64,000 nt of DNA from an uncultured Polaribacter sp. (GTDB lineage Bacteria; Bacteroidota; Bacteroidia; Flavobacteriales; Flavobacteriaceae): the NCBI RefSeq assembly GCF_947501385.1, contig NZ_CANMVP010000011.1:62001-126000 (forward strand), read 5' to 3'. Under the pieces are notes generated by a model that saw only the letters and a program-made list of their open reading frames with translations, was not told where the DNA came from and made no database searches. How positions within the stretch are numbered: the stretch's first letter is position 1; the number at the start of each line of letters is the position of its first letter. This document shows, one piece after another, positions 1 through 7,810 of this stretch. The translations under genes were made by a program, and so were the position numbers.

Positions 1-1
1 G

Positions 2-2329
2 GAAAGTATTCCAAATAATACATGTTTACTCAGAAGTGATATAGTTACGACTTACAAAAATACCTACAACTCTAGCGAGTGGATATCTTATGTAAATGAT
101 GCTTTATCTACCACAACAAATCCTCCTGAAAGACATCCTCATGCACCTTTAATTTCAGAAATAATCAACGGAAATGCGGAAGCAAACACAAAATTGGGTT
201 TACATAGAATTCATAAGACAGTAAGATCAGGAAATGCTTGGAGTAATGGATATCCAGATCGTTCAAGAAGTATATTAATTCAAGAAGATTTTAGCACCTC
301 TTCTATCTTAAAAGCAAGAAAACTTGAAGTTGCCAATGCTGCTAAATTACTGGTAAATAACGAGCCACTTGTGGTGTCTGACACTATTAAAATAAACACT
401 ACAGGAGAAATAAGACTCGCAGGAACCTCTCAATTGATACAAACGCATACTGGAAGTAGAAAAGTTACAGGAACAGGAAAGTTATATGTTGATCAAAACT
501 CACCAGTGCCAAGTTTGTACCGTTATAATTATATGTCATCGCCAGTTGTTACTCCAGGGTTAAGTACGTATACGATGTTTAATGTAATGAAAGATGGTAC
601 AACACCCACCTCTTTAAGTTCTGTACCAAAAAACATGAATTTTATTGGTGGTAATGATGGTAATTATTCAAACTCACCAAGTGGGGCAATCGCAATCGCA
701 GAACGTTGGATTTATACCTATGACTATAATGGATCTAATTATGATTATATACAAAAAACGAGTACTGGAACCATTAATCCAGGGAAAGGATATCTATTTA
801 AAGGACCAGGAAGACCACAAAATTATACCTATGTAGGTTCACCAAATGATGGTGCTTACAGCTACACAATTGCTGGAAGCAAATCTATTTTATTAGGCAA
901 TCCGTATGCGTCAGCATTGAATTCTAAAAAATTTATAGAAGATAATTTAGATGCTACAACAGGCACTTTGTACTTTTGGGAACATGCTGGAGAAACAAAT
1001 TCTTCTGGAGCTTATGGTCATTATTCTTCTTCCTACATTGGTGGCTATGCTACTAGAAATGTTTCTATGGGAGTTGCTGCTTCTAATGTTGGTAGTAATG
1101 CTAGTTCTTCTACTTCTTATGATTATACTATGGAAGCAGAAAATGCAGTTACTGGTGGTAATGCTTCAAAAATAAATAACAGTGTATTACTAACCCAGCC
1201 TTATGATAGTATCACATTTAACAGTGTAAATATTAGTAAATCTGTTGATACTCTTAAAGTAATCTACAAATCTGAAGCCAATAGTACATTTGATATTGTT
1301 GTGAATCAAGCATTCGTAAAATCTTATACATTTACAACGTCAGCAGCCTATCAAACTGTAAAAATTCCACTTCAAATTCAAAAAAATGATACCCTTTTAT
1401 TAAAAACTACAAGCAATGCTTCCATAAATATTGATAACATATTTTTTACTTTAGCTTTTGAATATACAGCACCAAAACAATACATACCCATAGGGCAAGG
1501 TTTCTTTGCCAGTTCTGATAGTGATGGCGGAACAATTATATTCAACAACAGTCAAAGAGAATTTATTAAAGAAGGAGAAAATGCTGTTTTTTTGAAAAGT
1601 GGTATTACAAAAAAAATAAACAACTCAAAAACTAATGATCCGCTAGCCATCTTAAAATTAGGGTTTAACTACAAGAATTCTGAAGACCAAAGTTTACATA
1701 GACAAATTGGAATTTCATTTTCAGAAAATAATTCCTTTTCATATGACAAAGGCTATGATAGTGAAATGTATGATCTCAACGAAACGGATTTCTATTGGCA
1801 ATTTGATGAAATTCCTAATATGAAATTCGTAATTACTGGAGTTCAAAAAATCAATAATGATTTAGAAGTTCCAATACATTTTAGCATTGATAATCCAGAT
1901 GAATTATCAGTAGTTATTGATGAAATAGAAAACATAGATTTTCCAATATTTATTTTAGATAAACTCACAAATACTTACCATAATTTATCTAGTACTGTAG
2001 AACTTACTCTTGATAAGGGTGTGTATGTAGATCGCTTTTACTTAGCCTTCGAAGAAAAATCTTTGTCTGTAGATGATGAAATTGCCAAAATAGGCTTGAG
2101 TATTTATATTGATAATAGTAATAAAGAACTCGTGGTTAAAAATAATAACAACCTTGAAATAGCCCATGTAAAAATCTACAACCTACTAGAACAAGAGGTT
2201 TTAGAATCAAAAAATTTAGAACAAACCCATGAAAACAGAATAAATATTTCCAATTTATCAAGTACCATTTACATTGTAAATCTTAAAACAAGTGAGGGAG
2301 TTATTTCTAAAAAAATCCTTAAAAAATAA
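2..2329 (+). CDS. Large T9SS-secreted protein, 5' end outside window
   Basis: The track starts this ORF at an internal TTG, but the same frame is open back to base 2, so the gene is cut by the window edge and its true start is not visible. The visible part is rich in Ser, Thr, Asn and Gly, as in extracellular proteins. It contains the stretch with GNPYAS and PIGQGFF that is common in secreted flavobacterial proteins. Between these motifs lies a segment beginning TMEAENAVTGG that resembles a CBM6/35-type beta-sandwich. The last 80 or so residues look like a type A T9SS sorting domain and end SKKILKK, so export by the type IX system and surface attachment or release are expected. It converges on the cysteine desulfurase gene. 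Enzymatic function is unknown. Confidence 0.8.
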   Translation, partial: ESIPNNTCLLRSDIVTTYKNTYNSSEWISYVNDALSTTTNPPERHPHAPLISEIINGNAEANTKLGLHRIHKTVRSGNAWSNGYPDRSRSILIQEDFSTSSILKARKLEVANAAKLLVNNEPLVVSDTIKINTTGEIRLAGTSQLIQTHTGSRKVTGTGKLYVDQNSPVPSLYRYNYMSSPVVTPGLSTYTMFNVMKDGTTPTSLSSVPKNMNFIGGNDGNYSNSPSGAIAIAERWIYTYDYNGSNYDYIQKTSTGTINPGKGYLFKGPGRPQNYTYVGSPNDGAYSYTIAGSKSILLGNPYASALNSKKFIEDNLDATTGTLYFWEHAGETNSSGAYGHYSSSYIGGYATRNVSMGVAASNVGSNASSSTSYDYTMEAENAVTGGNASKINNSVLLTQPYDSITFNSVNISKSVDTLKVIYKSEANSTFDIVVNQAFVKSYTFTTSAAYQTVKIPLQIQKNDTLLLKTTSNASINIDNIFFTLAFEYTAPKQYIPIGQGFFASSDSDGGTIIFNNSQREFIKEGENAVFLKSGITKKINNSKTNDPLAILKLGFNYKNSEDQSLHRQIGISFSENNSFSYDKGYDSEMYDLNETDFYWQFDEIPNMKFVITGVQKINNDLEVPIHFSIDNPDELSVVIDEIENIDFPIFILDKLTNTYHNLSSTVELTLDKGVYVDRFYLAFEEKSLSVDDEIAKIGLSIYIDNSNKELVVKNNNNLEIAHVKIYNLLEQEVLESKNLEQTHENRINISNLSSTIYIVNLKTSEGVISKKILKK

Positions 2330-2375
2330 ACTTTTATTGGAGAATATTCTAGCAATATAATTAGAAACTAGAGTT

Positions 2376-3509
2376 TTATAACTGTTCTTTTAATTTCCCT
2401 ATGGTATTATCAATTTCTTCTTTGGTTGTAAACTTGCTAAATGAAAAACGGATGGACGTTTTATCAGCTTCACCATCAAACAAAATTTCTGACAATACAT
2501 GAGAGCCTTTATTACTACCACTTTGGCAAGCACTTCCACCAGAAACTGCAATTCCTGCTAGATCTAAACTAAACAGCAACATCTCATTTTTTACAGGAAA
2601 GCGTACATTTAAAATCGTGTAACTACTCTTGTCTAAATCTGATGAAAGTCCGTTAAACTGAATGTTTTCTGAAAGTTTCTTTAATTCAGAAATAAAATAA
2701 ACCTTTAAACTTTCTATATAATTTTTATCTTTTTCTAAATTAGAAACGGCAATAGCTAAGGCTTTGTCCATTCCTAAAATAGCATGTACATTTTCTGTAC
2801 TAGACCTTGCTCCTTTTTCTTGACCACCACCATGAAACATCGGTAGAATACCAAAACCTTTTTTAAAAAAGGCAAAGCCAACTCCTTTTGGTCCATGGAA
2901 TTTATGTGCACTTGCGACTATAAAATCTATAGGTGTTTTTTGTAAATCTAAGTGATAATGACCAATGGTTTGTACAGTATCTGAGTGAAATAATGCCTTA
3001 TTTTCTTTGCATAAATTGGCTATTTCATCAATAGGTAATAGGTTACCAATCTCATTGTTAATCATCATTAAACTCACCAATGTCTTCTCTTTTGATGATT
3101 TTAAAAGTGTTTTTAAATGAGAAATAATACTGCTTCCATCTGAATCCACTTTTACAAATTCTAAAGTGACATTATGGTTCTTCTGCAAAAACTCACAGGT
3201 ATGTAAAACTGCATGGTGCTCTATTTTTGAGGTGATAATTCTAGTGACTCCCAAATTTAAAACCGCATTGTGTAAAATTAAATTGTCTGCTTCTGTACCT
3301 CCCGCAGTAAAAATAATTTCGCTTGCAGACACGTTAAAATGCTTCGCAATATTTTTTCTGGCAGTTTCTACTGCAGATTTTGCTTTTCTACCAAACTGAT
3401 GTATCGAAGAAGGATTCCCAAAATTCTCTTCCATAGAAGACTGCATGATAGCGATGACTTCTGTGTCTATTTTTGTGGTTGCTGCGTTGTCTAAATAAAT
3501 AGCATTCAT
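2376..3509 (-). CDS. Cysteine desulfurase (NifS/IscS-type, class V aminotransferase)
   Basis: A cytoplasmic PLP enzyme expected to take sulfur from L-cysteine as an enzyme persulfide for Fe-S clusters or tRNA thiolation. The N-terminus YLDNAATT is the standard NifS opening. SAHKFHGPKG near residue 205 carries the PLP lysine, and SGGSACQSG near residue 330 carries the catalytic cysteine on its loop. The length of 377 residues is typical. It starts at an ATG 20 nt after the stop of the Smr-domain gene, so the two may be co-transcribed, although a TACTTTTG box also lies only 4 nt before this ATG. There are no suf or isc genes nearby, so its exact partner pathway is open. Confidence 0.92.
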   Translation of the reverse strand: MNAIYLDNAATTKIDTEVIAIMQSSMEENFGNPSSIHQFGRKAKSAVETARKNIAKHFNVSASEIIFTAGGTEADNLILHNAVLNLGVTRIITSKIEHHAVLHTCEFLQKNHNVTLEFVKVDSDGSSIISHLKTLLKSSKEKTLVSLMMINNEIGNLLPIDEIANLCKENKALFHSDTVQTIGHYHLDLQKTPIDFIVASAHKFHGPKGVGFAFFKKGFGILPMFHGGGQEKGARSSTENVHAILGMDKALAIAVSNLEKDKNYIESLKVYFISELKKLSENIQFNGLSSDLDKSSYTILNVRFPVKNEMLLFSLDLAGIAVSGGSACQSGSNKGSHVLSEILFDGEADKTSIRFSFSKFTTKEEIDNTIGKLKEQL

Positions 3510-3513
3510 AATA

Positions 3514-3521
3514 CAAAAGTA
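3514..3521 (-). promoter_or_regulatory. Candidate -7 box TACTTTTG of the cysteine desulfurase gene
   Basis: Reads TACTTTTG on the minus strand, matching the Bacteroidota TAnnTTTG element, and ends 4 nt before the ATG. If used, the transcript would be nearly leaderless. No clear TTG -33 element is seen 19 bp upstream, so this is tentative. Confidence 0.35.
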
Positions 3522-3529
3522 GGTTTATT

Positions 3530-4087
3530 TTATGAGACTGTATTTTGAAAAACATATACTTCTGTTGCGCCTAAACCATATTTTTTATAAGACGCATCGT
3601 AATATTTTACGGGATATTTATTCAGTAGCGATTGTAGTTCAGATTTTAAAACACCTTCTCCTACTCCATGAATAAAGACAATTTTAGAGATTCTTTTTTG
3701 AATCGCAAATTCTACCTTTCTTTTTGCCGCATCTAATTGAATGTTCAGCATATCATAGTTGTCTAGGCCTCTAACAGACTTGACCAATTTATTGATGTGC
3801 AAATCAACCTCCATTACCACTTCTTGATGCTGCTTTTTAAAAAGACTATTTTTAGGTTTCGATTGAGCTATTTTGTCCTTTAAAAAATCATTATTAATGT
3901 CAGAAAATTTTGTAAGTTCATGTTGTTCTTTTTCAATTTTAACCAGTTCATTTTCATCAAAATTAAAAATCATTCCATCTTCAGTTCTAACAGTATAAGT
4001 ATTTGCATCAATGCCTATAATTTCTCCTTTTAAAACATCATCTAAAACAGCTACTTTATGACCAATTTCGAAACGCTTTCTTAACAT
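3530..4087 (-). CDS. Smr-domain protein (MutS2-type C-terminal domain, stand-alone)
   Basis: A 185-residue protein. The N-terminal 55 residues look like a small SH3/KOW-like beta-barrel (IGHKVAVLDD then TVRTEDGM). A charged linker follows, and the C-terminal half is an Smr domain with VDLHINKL and the IHGVGEGVLK loop. Smr domains are nucleases or nucleic-acid-binding modules. In Bacteroidota this stand-alone form is often annotated as a DNA mismatch repair protein, but it has no MutS ATPase, so that name overstates what is seen. It is transcribed divergently from the phosphatase gene, and the two promoters appear to overlap in the 54-bp gap. Confidence 0.85.
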   Translation of the reverse strand: MLRKRFEIGHKVAVLDDVLKGEIIGIDANTYTVRTEDGMIFNFDENELVKIEKEQHELTKFSDINNDFLKDKIAQSKPKNSLFKKQHQEVVMEVDLHINKLVKSVRGLDNYDMLNIQLDAAKRKVEFAIQKRISKIVFIHGVGEGVLKSELQSLLNKYPVKYYDASYKKYGLGATEVYVFQNTVS

Positions 4088-4117
4088 TGTTTTAATTTAG
4101 ATTTAAATTTAAGACAC

Positions 4118-4136
4118 TAATTTTGTTGCAAAAATA
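4118..4136. promoter_or_regulatory. Overlapping divergent -7 boxes between the Smr and phosphatase genes
   Basis: On the plus strand TAATTTTG (4118-4125) points to the phosphatase gene at 4142. On the minus strand TATTTTTG (4136 down to 4129) points to the Smr gene at 4087. Both match TAnnTTTG. The -33 elements are not clear, so the assignment rests on the -7 matches and the divergent layout. Confidence 0.45.
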
Positions 4137-4141
4137 AGCAT

Positions 4142-4774
4142 ATGCTGAAAACTGCTCCTATTTCTACTGAAAACTTCTTTAAACAATCTTTAAAAAAGGT
4201 AAAACTAAGTGAAGATCGTAAGCAATTATTGAATACTATTTCTGAAAAAGTAGCCGCAGCATATACAAAACATGGAATTGTCAATTTAAATTTCATCTGT
4301 ACACACAATTCAAGAAGAAGTCAATTAGGACAGGTTTGGGCATTTTATGCGGCACATTTTTTCAACCTACATATAAATTCTTTTTCTGGCGGAACTGAGG
4401 TAACTGCTTTTTATAGAAATACAGTTAAAACTTTACAAAAAGTAGGTTTCGACTTTCAGCTAGCAGATTTCTCTCATCAAAATCCTAAGTATCTAATCTC
4501 TTTTAAAGGAAGTAAAAAAACTATTTTAGGTTTCTCTAAAAGGTTTGACAATATAGAAAATTGTACGCCTTTTATAGCAATAACTACCTGTAACAATGCT
4601 GATAAAAATTGTCCGTTTATCCCCACAGCGTTAGAAAGGTTTCATTTGCCTTTTGAAGATCCGAAAACTTCTGATGGAACTTCTGAACAGACAGCAACAT
4701 ATTTAAAAACAAACCTACAGATTGCTGCAGAAGTCTATTTTATTTTTGATAAAATCAAAAAACTATTGGCTTAG
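4142..4774 (+). CDS. Low-molecular-weight protein-tyrosine-phosphatase-like protein
   Basis: Contains the CX5R(S) phosphate loop as CTHNSRRS near residue 54, at the end of a beta-strand (NLNFICTHN), as in LMW phosphatases and the related arsenate reductases. At 210 residues it is longer than a typical 150-residue LMW-PTP, with an N-terminal helical extension and a mid-region insertion. The usual C-terminal DP acid loop is not obvious; FEDPKTSDGT near residue 180 is a candidate. Substrate is unknown. It is probably a cytoplasmic phosphatase of a form widespread in flavobacteria. An arsenate reductase role is possible, but no ars genes are adjacent. Its stop codon overlaps that of the convergent PPK2 gene by 4 bp. 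Confidence 0.75.
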   Translation: MLKTAPISTENFFKQSLKKVKLSEDRKQLLNTISEKVAAAYTKHGIVNLNFICTHNSRRSQLGQVWAFYAAHFFNLHINSFSGGTEVTAFYRNTVKTLQKVGFDFQLADFSHQNPKYLISFKGSKKTILGFSKRFDNIENCTPFIAITTCNNADKNCPFIPTALERFHLPFEDPKTSDGTSEQTATYLKTNLQIAAEVYFIFDKIKKLLA

Positions 4775-5556
4775 ACTTCTAAGTCTTTGTCATAAGGAAT
4801 GCTGTTTAAAACATGATTAATTACGTTTACTCTCGCTTCGGTTTTTCTATTCGCTCTTATTACCTTCCAAGGAGAAATTTTTGTATTTGTCTTTTGAAAC
4901 ATCGCATTTTTATACTCTGTGTATTGATCCCATAAAATTTGCGCTCTTTCATCTAACTTTGTCATTTTCCACTGTTTTAAAGGATTGCTTTTAATATCGG
5001 CAAAACGTTTTGCTTGTTCCTTTTTAGAAATAGACATGTAAATTTTAACTAAATGAATTCCAGATTCTAAAATCATTTTTTCAAAATCATTTACCTGATT
5101 CATAAAAATTTTATATTCTTCTTGTGTGCAAAACCCATTTACCGGCTCTACCACTGCTCTGTTGTACCAACTTCTGTCAAAAAAAACAATTTCACCAGCT
5201 TTTGGTAATTGCTCTACATATCTTTGAAAATACCATTGCGTTTGTTCATCTTTTGTTGGTTTTGGTAAAGCAACAATTTTCATGTGACGTGGATTGATAC
5301 GTTCTGTAAGCCTTCTAATGGCACCACCTTTTCCTGCAGCGTCTCTGCCTTGAAAAACAATAATAATGCGTTCGTTATTATGAATTGCCCATTTTTGCAG
5401 ACGTATTAATTCTACCTGTAGTTTTTTTAATTTTTTTTGATAATCTACATATCGTAAACTTCTTTCAATATTATAAGGTTCTTTAGACAACAGTGCTAAA
5501 AGCCCTTTTTTGGTAGTTAATTTATTTACTTCTTTTGCAGTTAGTTCTTTCTCCAT
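4771..5556 (-). CDS. ppk2: Polyphosphate kinase 2 family protein (second copy in tandem)
   Basis: PPK2 enzymes transfer phosphate between polyphosphate and nucleotides, usually charging NDPs or NMPs. Visible motifs are the Walker A loop FQGRDAAGKGG near residue 69, the FDRSWYNRAVVEPV Walker B/lid-side block, and a KQWKMTKLDE block in the C-terminal third. The length of 261 residues fits a single-domain PPK2. It starts 4 nt after the stop of the upstream paralogue, so the two are surely co-transcribed. The nucleotide preference (class I, II or III) cannot be assigned by eye. Confidence 0.93.
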   Translation of the reverse strand: MEKELTAKEVNKLTTKKGLLALLSKEPYNIERSLRYVDYQKKLKKLQVELIRLQKWAIHNNERIIIVFQGRDAAGKGGAIRRLTERINPRHMKIVALPKPTKDEQTQWYFQRYVEQLPKAGEIVFFDRSWYNRAVVEPVNGFCTQEEYKIFMNQVNDFEKMILESGIHLVKIYMSISKKEQAKRFADIKSNPLKQWKMTKLDERAQILWDQYTEYKNAMFQKTNTKISPWKVIRANRKTEARVNVINHVLNSIPYDKDLEV

Positions 5557-5560
5557 AACA

Positions 5561-6418
5561 TTAATCTATATTTCTATTAGACCTATAATATCGCATTACT
5601 ACGTTGGGATCTGGTGTTAGTATTGTTTTTGCTTCTTCTTTACCATCATAATCAAATTGAGAAATTACATGTCTCATCGCTTCTAATCTTGCCACTTTTT
5701 TATCGTTGGTTTTTATCATCATCCAAGGACTATAAGAAGTATGTGTTTTAGAAAACATTTCTGATTTGTAATGTGTATATTTATCCCAAAGCATTTGCCC
5801 TTTTTTGTCTACAGGACTAAACTTCCAACGTTTTAAAGGGTTTTCTTTACGAGCCTCAAAACGTCTTAATTGTTCATCTTTTGTAATGGAAAGCCAAAAT
5901 TTTATAATGATCACACCATCTTCATACATCATGTGTTCAAATTCTGGCACTTGTACTAAAAATTCTTTGTATTGTTGCTCTGTACAAAATCCCATCACAG
6001 GTTCTACCACAGCTCTGTTGTACCAGCTTCTATCAAAAAACACAATTTCTCCAGGATTTGGCAATTCTTTTATATATCGTTGAAAGTACCATTGCCCTTT
6101 TTCTACTTCTGTGGGTTTATTTAAAGCGACCAATCTACTAGAACGAGGATTTAAATGTTCCATAAACCTTCTGATGTTTCCACCTTTCCCAGCAGCATCA
6201 CGCCCTTCAAAAATAATTGCTACACGTTTGTTTTCTTTCGAAATCCAACGTTGTAATTTTACCAGCTCTATTTGTAACAAGCGTAATTCTTCTGTATAAA
6301 TAAGTGTTTTTTTTACTTTGTTATACGAATCGCTTTTATGTTTAATTAATTCTAATAATTCTTTGTTGGTTTCTATCTTTTGAAAATCCTCAGCAGTCAA
6401 TCTTTTCTTTGTACTCAT
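5561..6418 (-). CDS. ppk2: Polyphosphate kinase 2 family protein (first copy in tandem)
   Basis: The paralogue of the downstream gene. It shares the Walker A loop FEGRDAAGKGG, the lid region near NPRSSRLVALNKPTE, the FDRSWYNRAVVEPV block and a KRWKFSPVD block. It is slightly longer (285 residues), with a C-terminal tail ending in NPDVVMRYY-like sequence (PNVVMRYYRS). The two copies differ in the residue before GRDAAGKGG (E here, Q downstream) and in the lid, so they may use different nucleotides. It is the first gene of a two-gene operon, and the region upstream is shared with the divergent lpxR-like gene. Confidence 0.93.
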   Translation of the reverse strand: MSTKKRLTAEDFQKIETNKELLELIKHKSDSYNKVKKTLIYTEELRLLQIELVKLQRWISKENKRVAIIFEGRDAAGKGGNIRRFMEHLNPRSSRLVALNKPTEVEKGQWYFQRYIKELPNPGEIVFFDRSWYNRAVVEPVMGFCTEQQYKEFLVQVPEFEHMMYEDGVIIIKFWLSITKDEQLRRFEARKENPLKRWKFSPVDKKGQMLWDKYTHYKSEMFSKTHTSYSPWMMIKTNDKKVARLEAMRHVISQFDYDGKEEAKTILTPDPNVVMRYYRSNRNID

Positions 6419-6497
6419 GTATTTTATTTCGGACTCTAAAAATATTACTTTTTTTTGTTAATAAAGTTAAAAAAACACCAATTTAAGGAAGTTATTT

Positions 6498-6505
6498 TAT
6501 ATTTG
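6498..6505 (+). promoter_or_regulatory. Candidate -7 box TATATTTG of the LpxR-like gene
   Basis: TATATTTG matches TAnnTTTG exactly and ends 6 nt before the ATG chosen for the LpxR-like gene at 6512. It also supports that start over the upstream ATG at 6455, which would place the box inside the coding region. Confidence 0.45.
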
Positions 6506-6511
6506 CTATTC

Positions 6512-7462
6512 ATGAAAAAAATTCTAGTCCTTCTTTTTTTCTCCTCTTCTATTTTAGCCTTTTCTCAAAAGAAATATTCTAAAGAAATAAGTTTTATTAC
6601 TGAAAATGATTTGTATACGTCTACCTATGACGATAGGTATTATACAAACGGCATGTTTCTCTCTTTTAAATATTTATCAAAAGAGAAAAAAAACAACTTA
6701 GAAAAAAAGGTTTTAGCCTGGGAAATTGGTCACAGAATGTATACTCCTGCAGTTCCTTTAGTAAAATCTGTAGAAGAACATGATAGATCTTTTGCGGGAT
6801 ATCTTTATGGAAGTTTTGGTATCAATCGAATTTATAAAAAAGACAAAAGCTTTCATACAACAATTCAACTTGGGGTATTAGGCTCAAATGCATACGCAAA
6901 GGAATTGCAAGGTTTTATTCATAACATATATGGTTTTAGAAAAACCGTAGGTTGGAAACATCAGATAAAAGATGCTTTTGCAATTAATTTTAATACAGCC
7001 TATAATGCCTTTTTATTAAAAGACAGTTCGAATCACTTTGATATTTTTTGGACAAACTCAGGGAAAATTGGTACTGTTTTTACAGACCTGTCAACAGGGT
7101 TGTTAGCCAGAATAGGTCTAAAGCCACTACAATCTTTAGCTAACTCCATTGCTTTCAACACTAATCTTAATGATAAAAATACTTCTTATTTTAGAGAAAC
7201 AGAATCTTTTTTCTACATAAAACCATCCTTAAGGTATGTTTTATATGATGCTACTTTTCAAGGAAGTTTTTTAAATAAAGGCAGTGAAGTTACCAATGAA
7301 TTAATTCCATTAGTTTTTAACTTAGAAATAGGATTTAGATTTACGGCAAACAGATTTAATTTCGGATACGTTTATAACTATAACTCAAATAAAGCAAAAA
7401 ATTTAAGATTCGATAACGGTCATACATATGGCTCTGTTATTTTGAATTATTTGTTGAAATAA
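6512..7462 (+). CDS. LpxR-like lipid A 3'-O-deacylase family outer-membrane protein (DUF2219)
   Basis: The track begins at 6455, but the ATG at 6512 starts directly on a signal peptide (MKKILVLLFF, cleavage near AFSQ), so I use it. The mature protein opens with ITENDLYTSTYDDRYYTNG, matching the N-D and YTNG active-site region of LpxR beta-barrels. GVLGSNAYAKELQ and the following His of FIHNIYG match the calcium/His part of the site. LpxR removes the 3'-acyloxyacyl chain of lipid A in the outer membrane. The remaining sequence alternates in the manner of a 12-strand barrel and ends in an aromatic/Leu strand (SVILNYLLK). Enzymatic activity is inferred from family only. Confidence 0.85.
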   Translation: MKKILVLLFFSSSILAFSQKKYSKEISFITENDLYTSTYDDRYYTNGMFLSFKYLSKEKKNNLEKKVLAWEIGHRMYTPAVPLVKSVEEHDRSFAGYLYGSFGINRIYKKDKSFHTTIQLGVLGSNAYAKELQGFIHNIYGFRKTVGWKHQIKDAFAINFNTAYNAFLLKDSSNHFDIFWTNSGKIGTVFTDLSTGLLARIGLKPLQSLANSIAFNTNLNDKNTSYFRETESFFYIKPSLRYVLYDATFQGSFLNKGSEVTNELIPLVFNLEIGFRFTANRFNFGYVYNYNSNKAKNLRFDNGHTYGSVILNYLLK

Positions 7463-7521
7463 ATATTTTATAAAAGAAATCTAAAGGAGTCAGAGCCATA
7501 GAGGTATTTCGCTGGTTTCAT

Positions 7522-7546
7522 ACCCAGTCAAGCTGGGCACATGCTT
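7522..7546 (+). repeat. 25-bp direct repeat with internal hairpin, copy 1
   Basis: ACCCAGTCAAGCTGGGCACATGCTT in form, with a 5-bp stem CCCAG/CTGGG around TCAAG. It differs from copy 2 (7609-7633) at only two positions, and those two positions pair with each other. Confidence 0.75.
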
Positions 7547-7599
7547 TGACCTGAAAAAAGGTCAAAAACCATCCCGACAACATTCGGGACTATATTTAG

Positions 7600-7642
7600 A
7601 TTCCCGTTACCCAATCAAGTTGGGCACATGCTTCACGGGAAT
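7600..7642 (+). repeat. REP-like palindrome containing 25-bp repeat copy 2
   Basis: An outer stem ATTCCCGT/ACGGGAAT encloses the second 25-bp repeat (7609-7633), which has its own stem CCCAA/TTGGG around TCAAG. It is followed by GACAG. A shorter palindrome at 32242 is also followed by GACAG, which suggests a dispersed family. Confidence 0.65.
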
Positions 7643-7782
7643 GACAGTTTCAGCGGAAACCCCGAAGTAGAGCCTCGAGGAATTCTTTTCGATTAAAATA
7701 GACTTCGGCGAGCTCAGTCTGACATTTGTTATTTTTTATTAAAATTGGTTTTTTGATAGGACACCTTGAGATCTTGAAAACT

Positions 7783-7810
7783 TGAAACCTGAAACCTGAA
7801 ACCTGAAACC
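7783..7810 (+). repeat. Four tandem copies of a 7-bp unit (TGAAACC)
   Basis: Four exact units of TGAAACC run up to the stop codon of the helicase gene, preceded by degenerate units (CTTGAAAACT). The pattern is typical of slippage-prone intergenic repeats. No CRISPR-like spacers are present. Confidence 0.85.

Larger units (their letters stand above)
7463..7809. repeat. Non-coding block of nested palindromes and short direct repeats
   Basis: No ORF is seen in this 347-bp gap. It is more GC-rich than its surroundings and holds at least five inverted repeats: CCCAG/CTGGG near 7523, TTTGACCT/AGGTCAAA (7545-7566), TCCCGA/TCGGGA (7572-7589), ATTCCCGT/ACGGGAAT (7600-7642), and CCGAAGT/ACTTCGG (7662-7708). 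The piece GAGCTCAGTCTGACAT resembles dispersed REP-like intergenic repeats of Bacteroidota. It probably represents one or more REP-type or degenerate non-autonomous elements. Some hairpins could also act as terminators for the convergent genes on either side. Confidence 0.6.

Noticed and set aside
7783-7810. Possible CRISPR-like array
   Set aside because: Units are 7 bp, directly adjacent and without spacers, and no cas genes are present.
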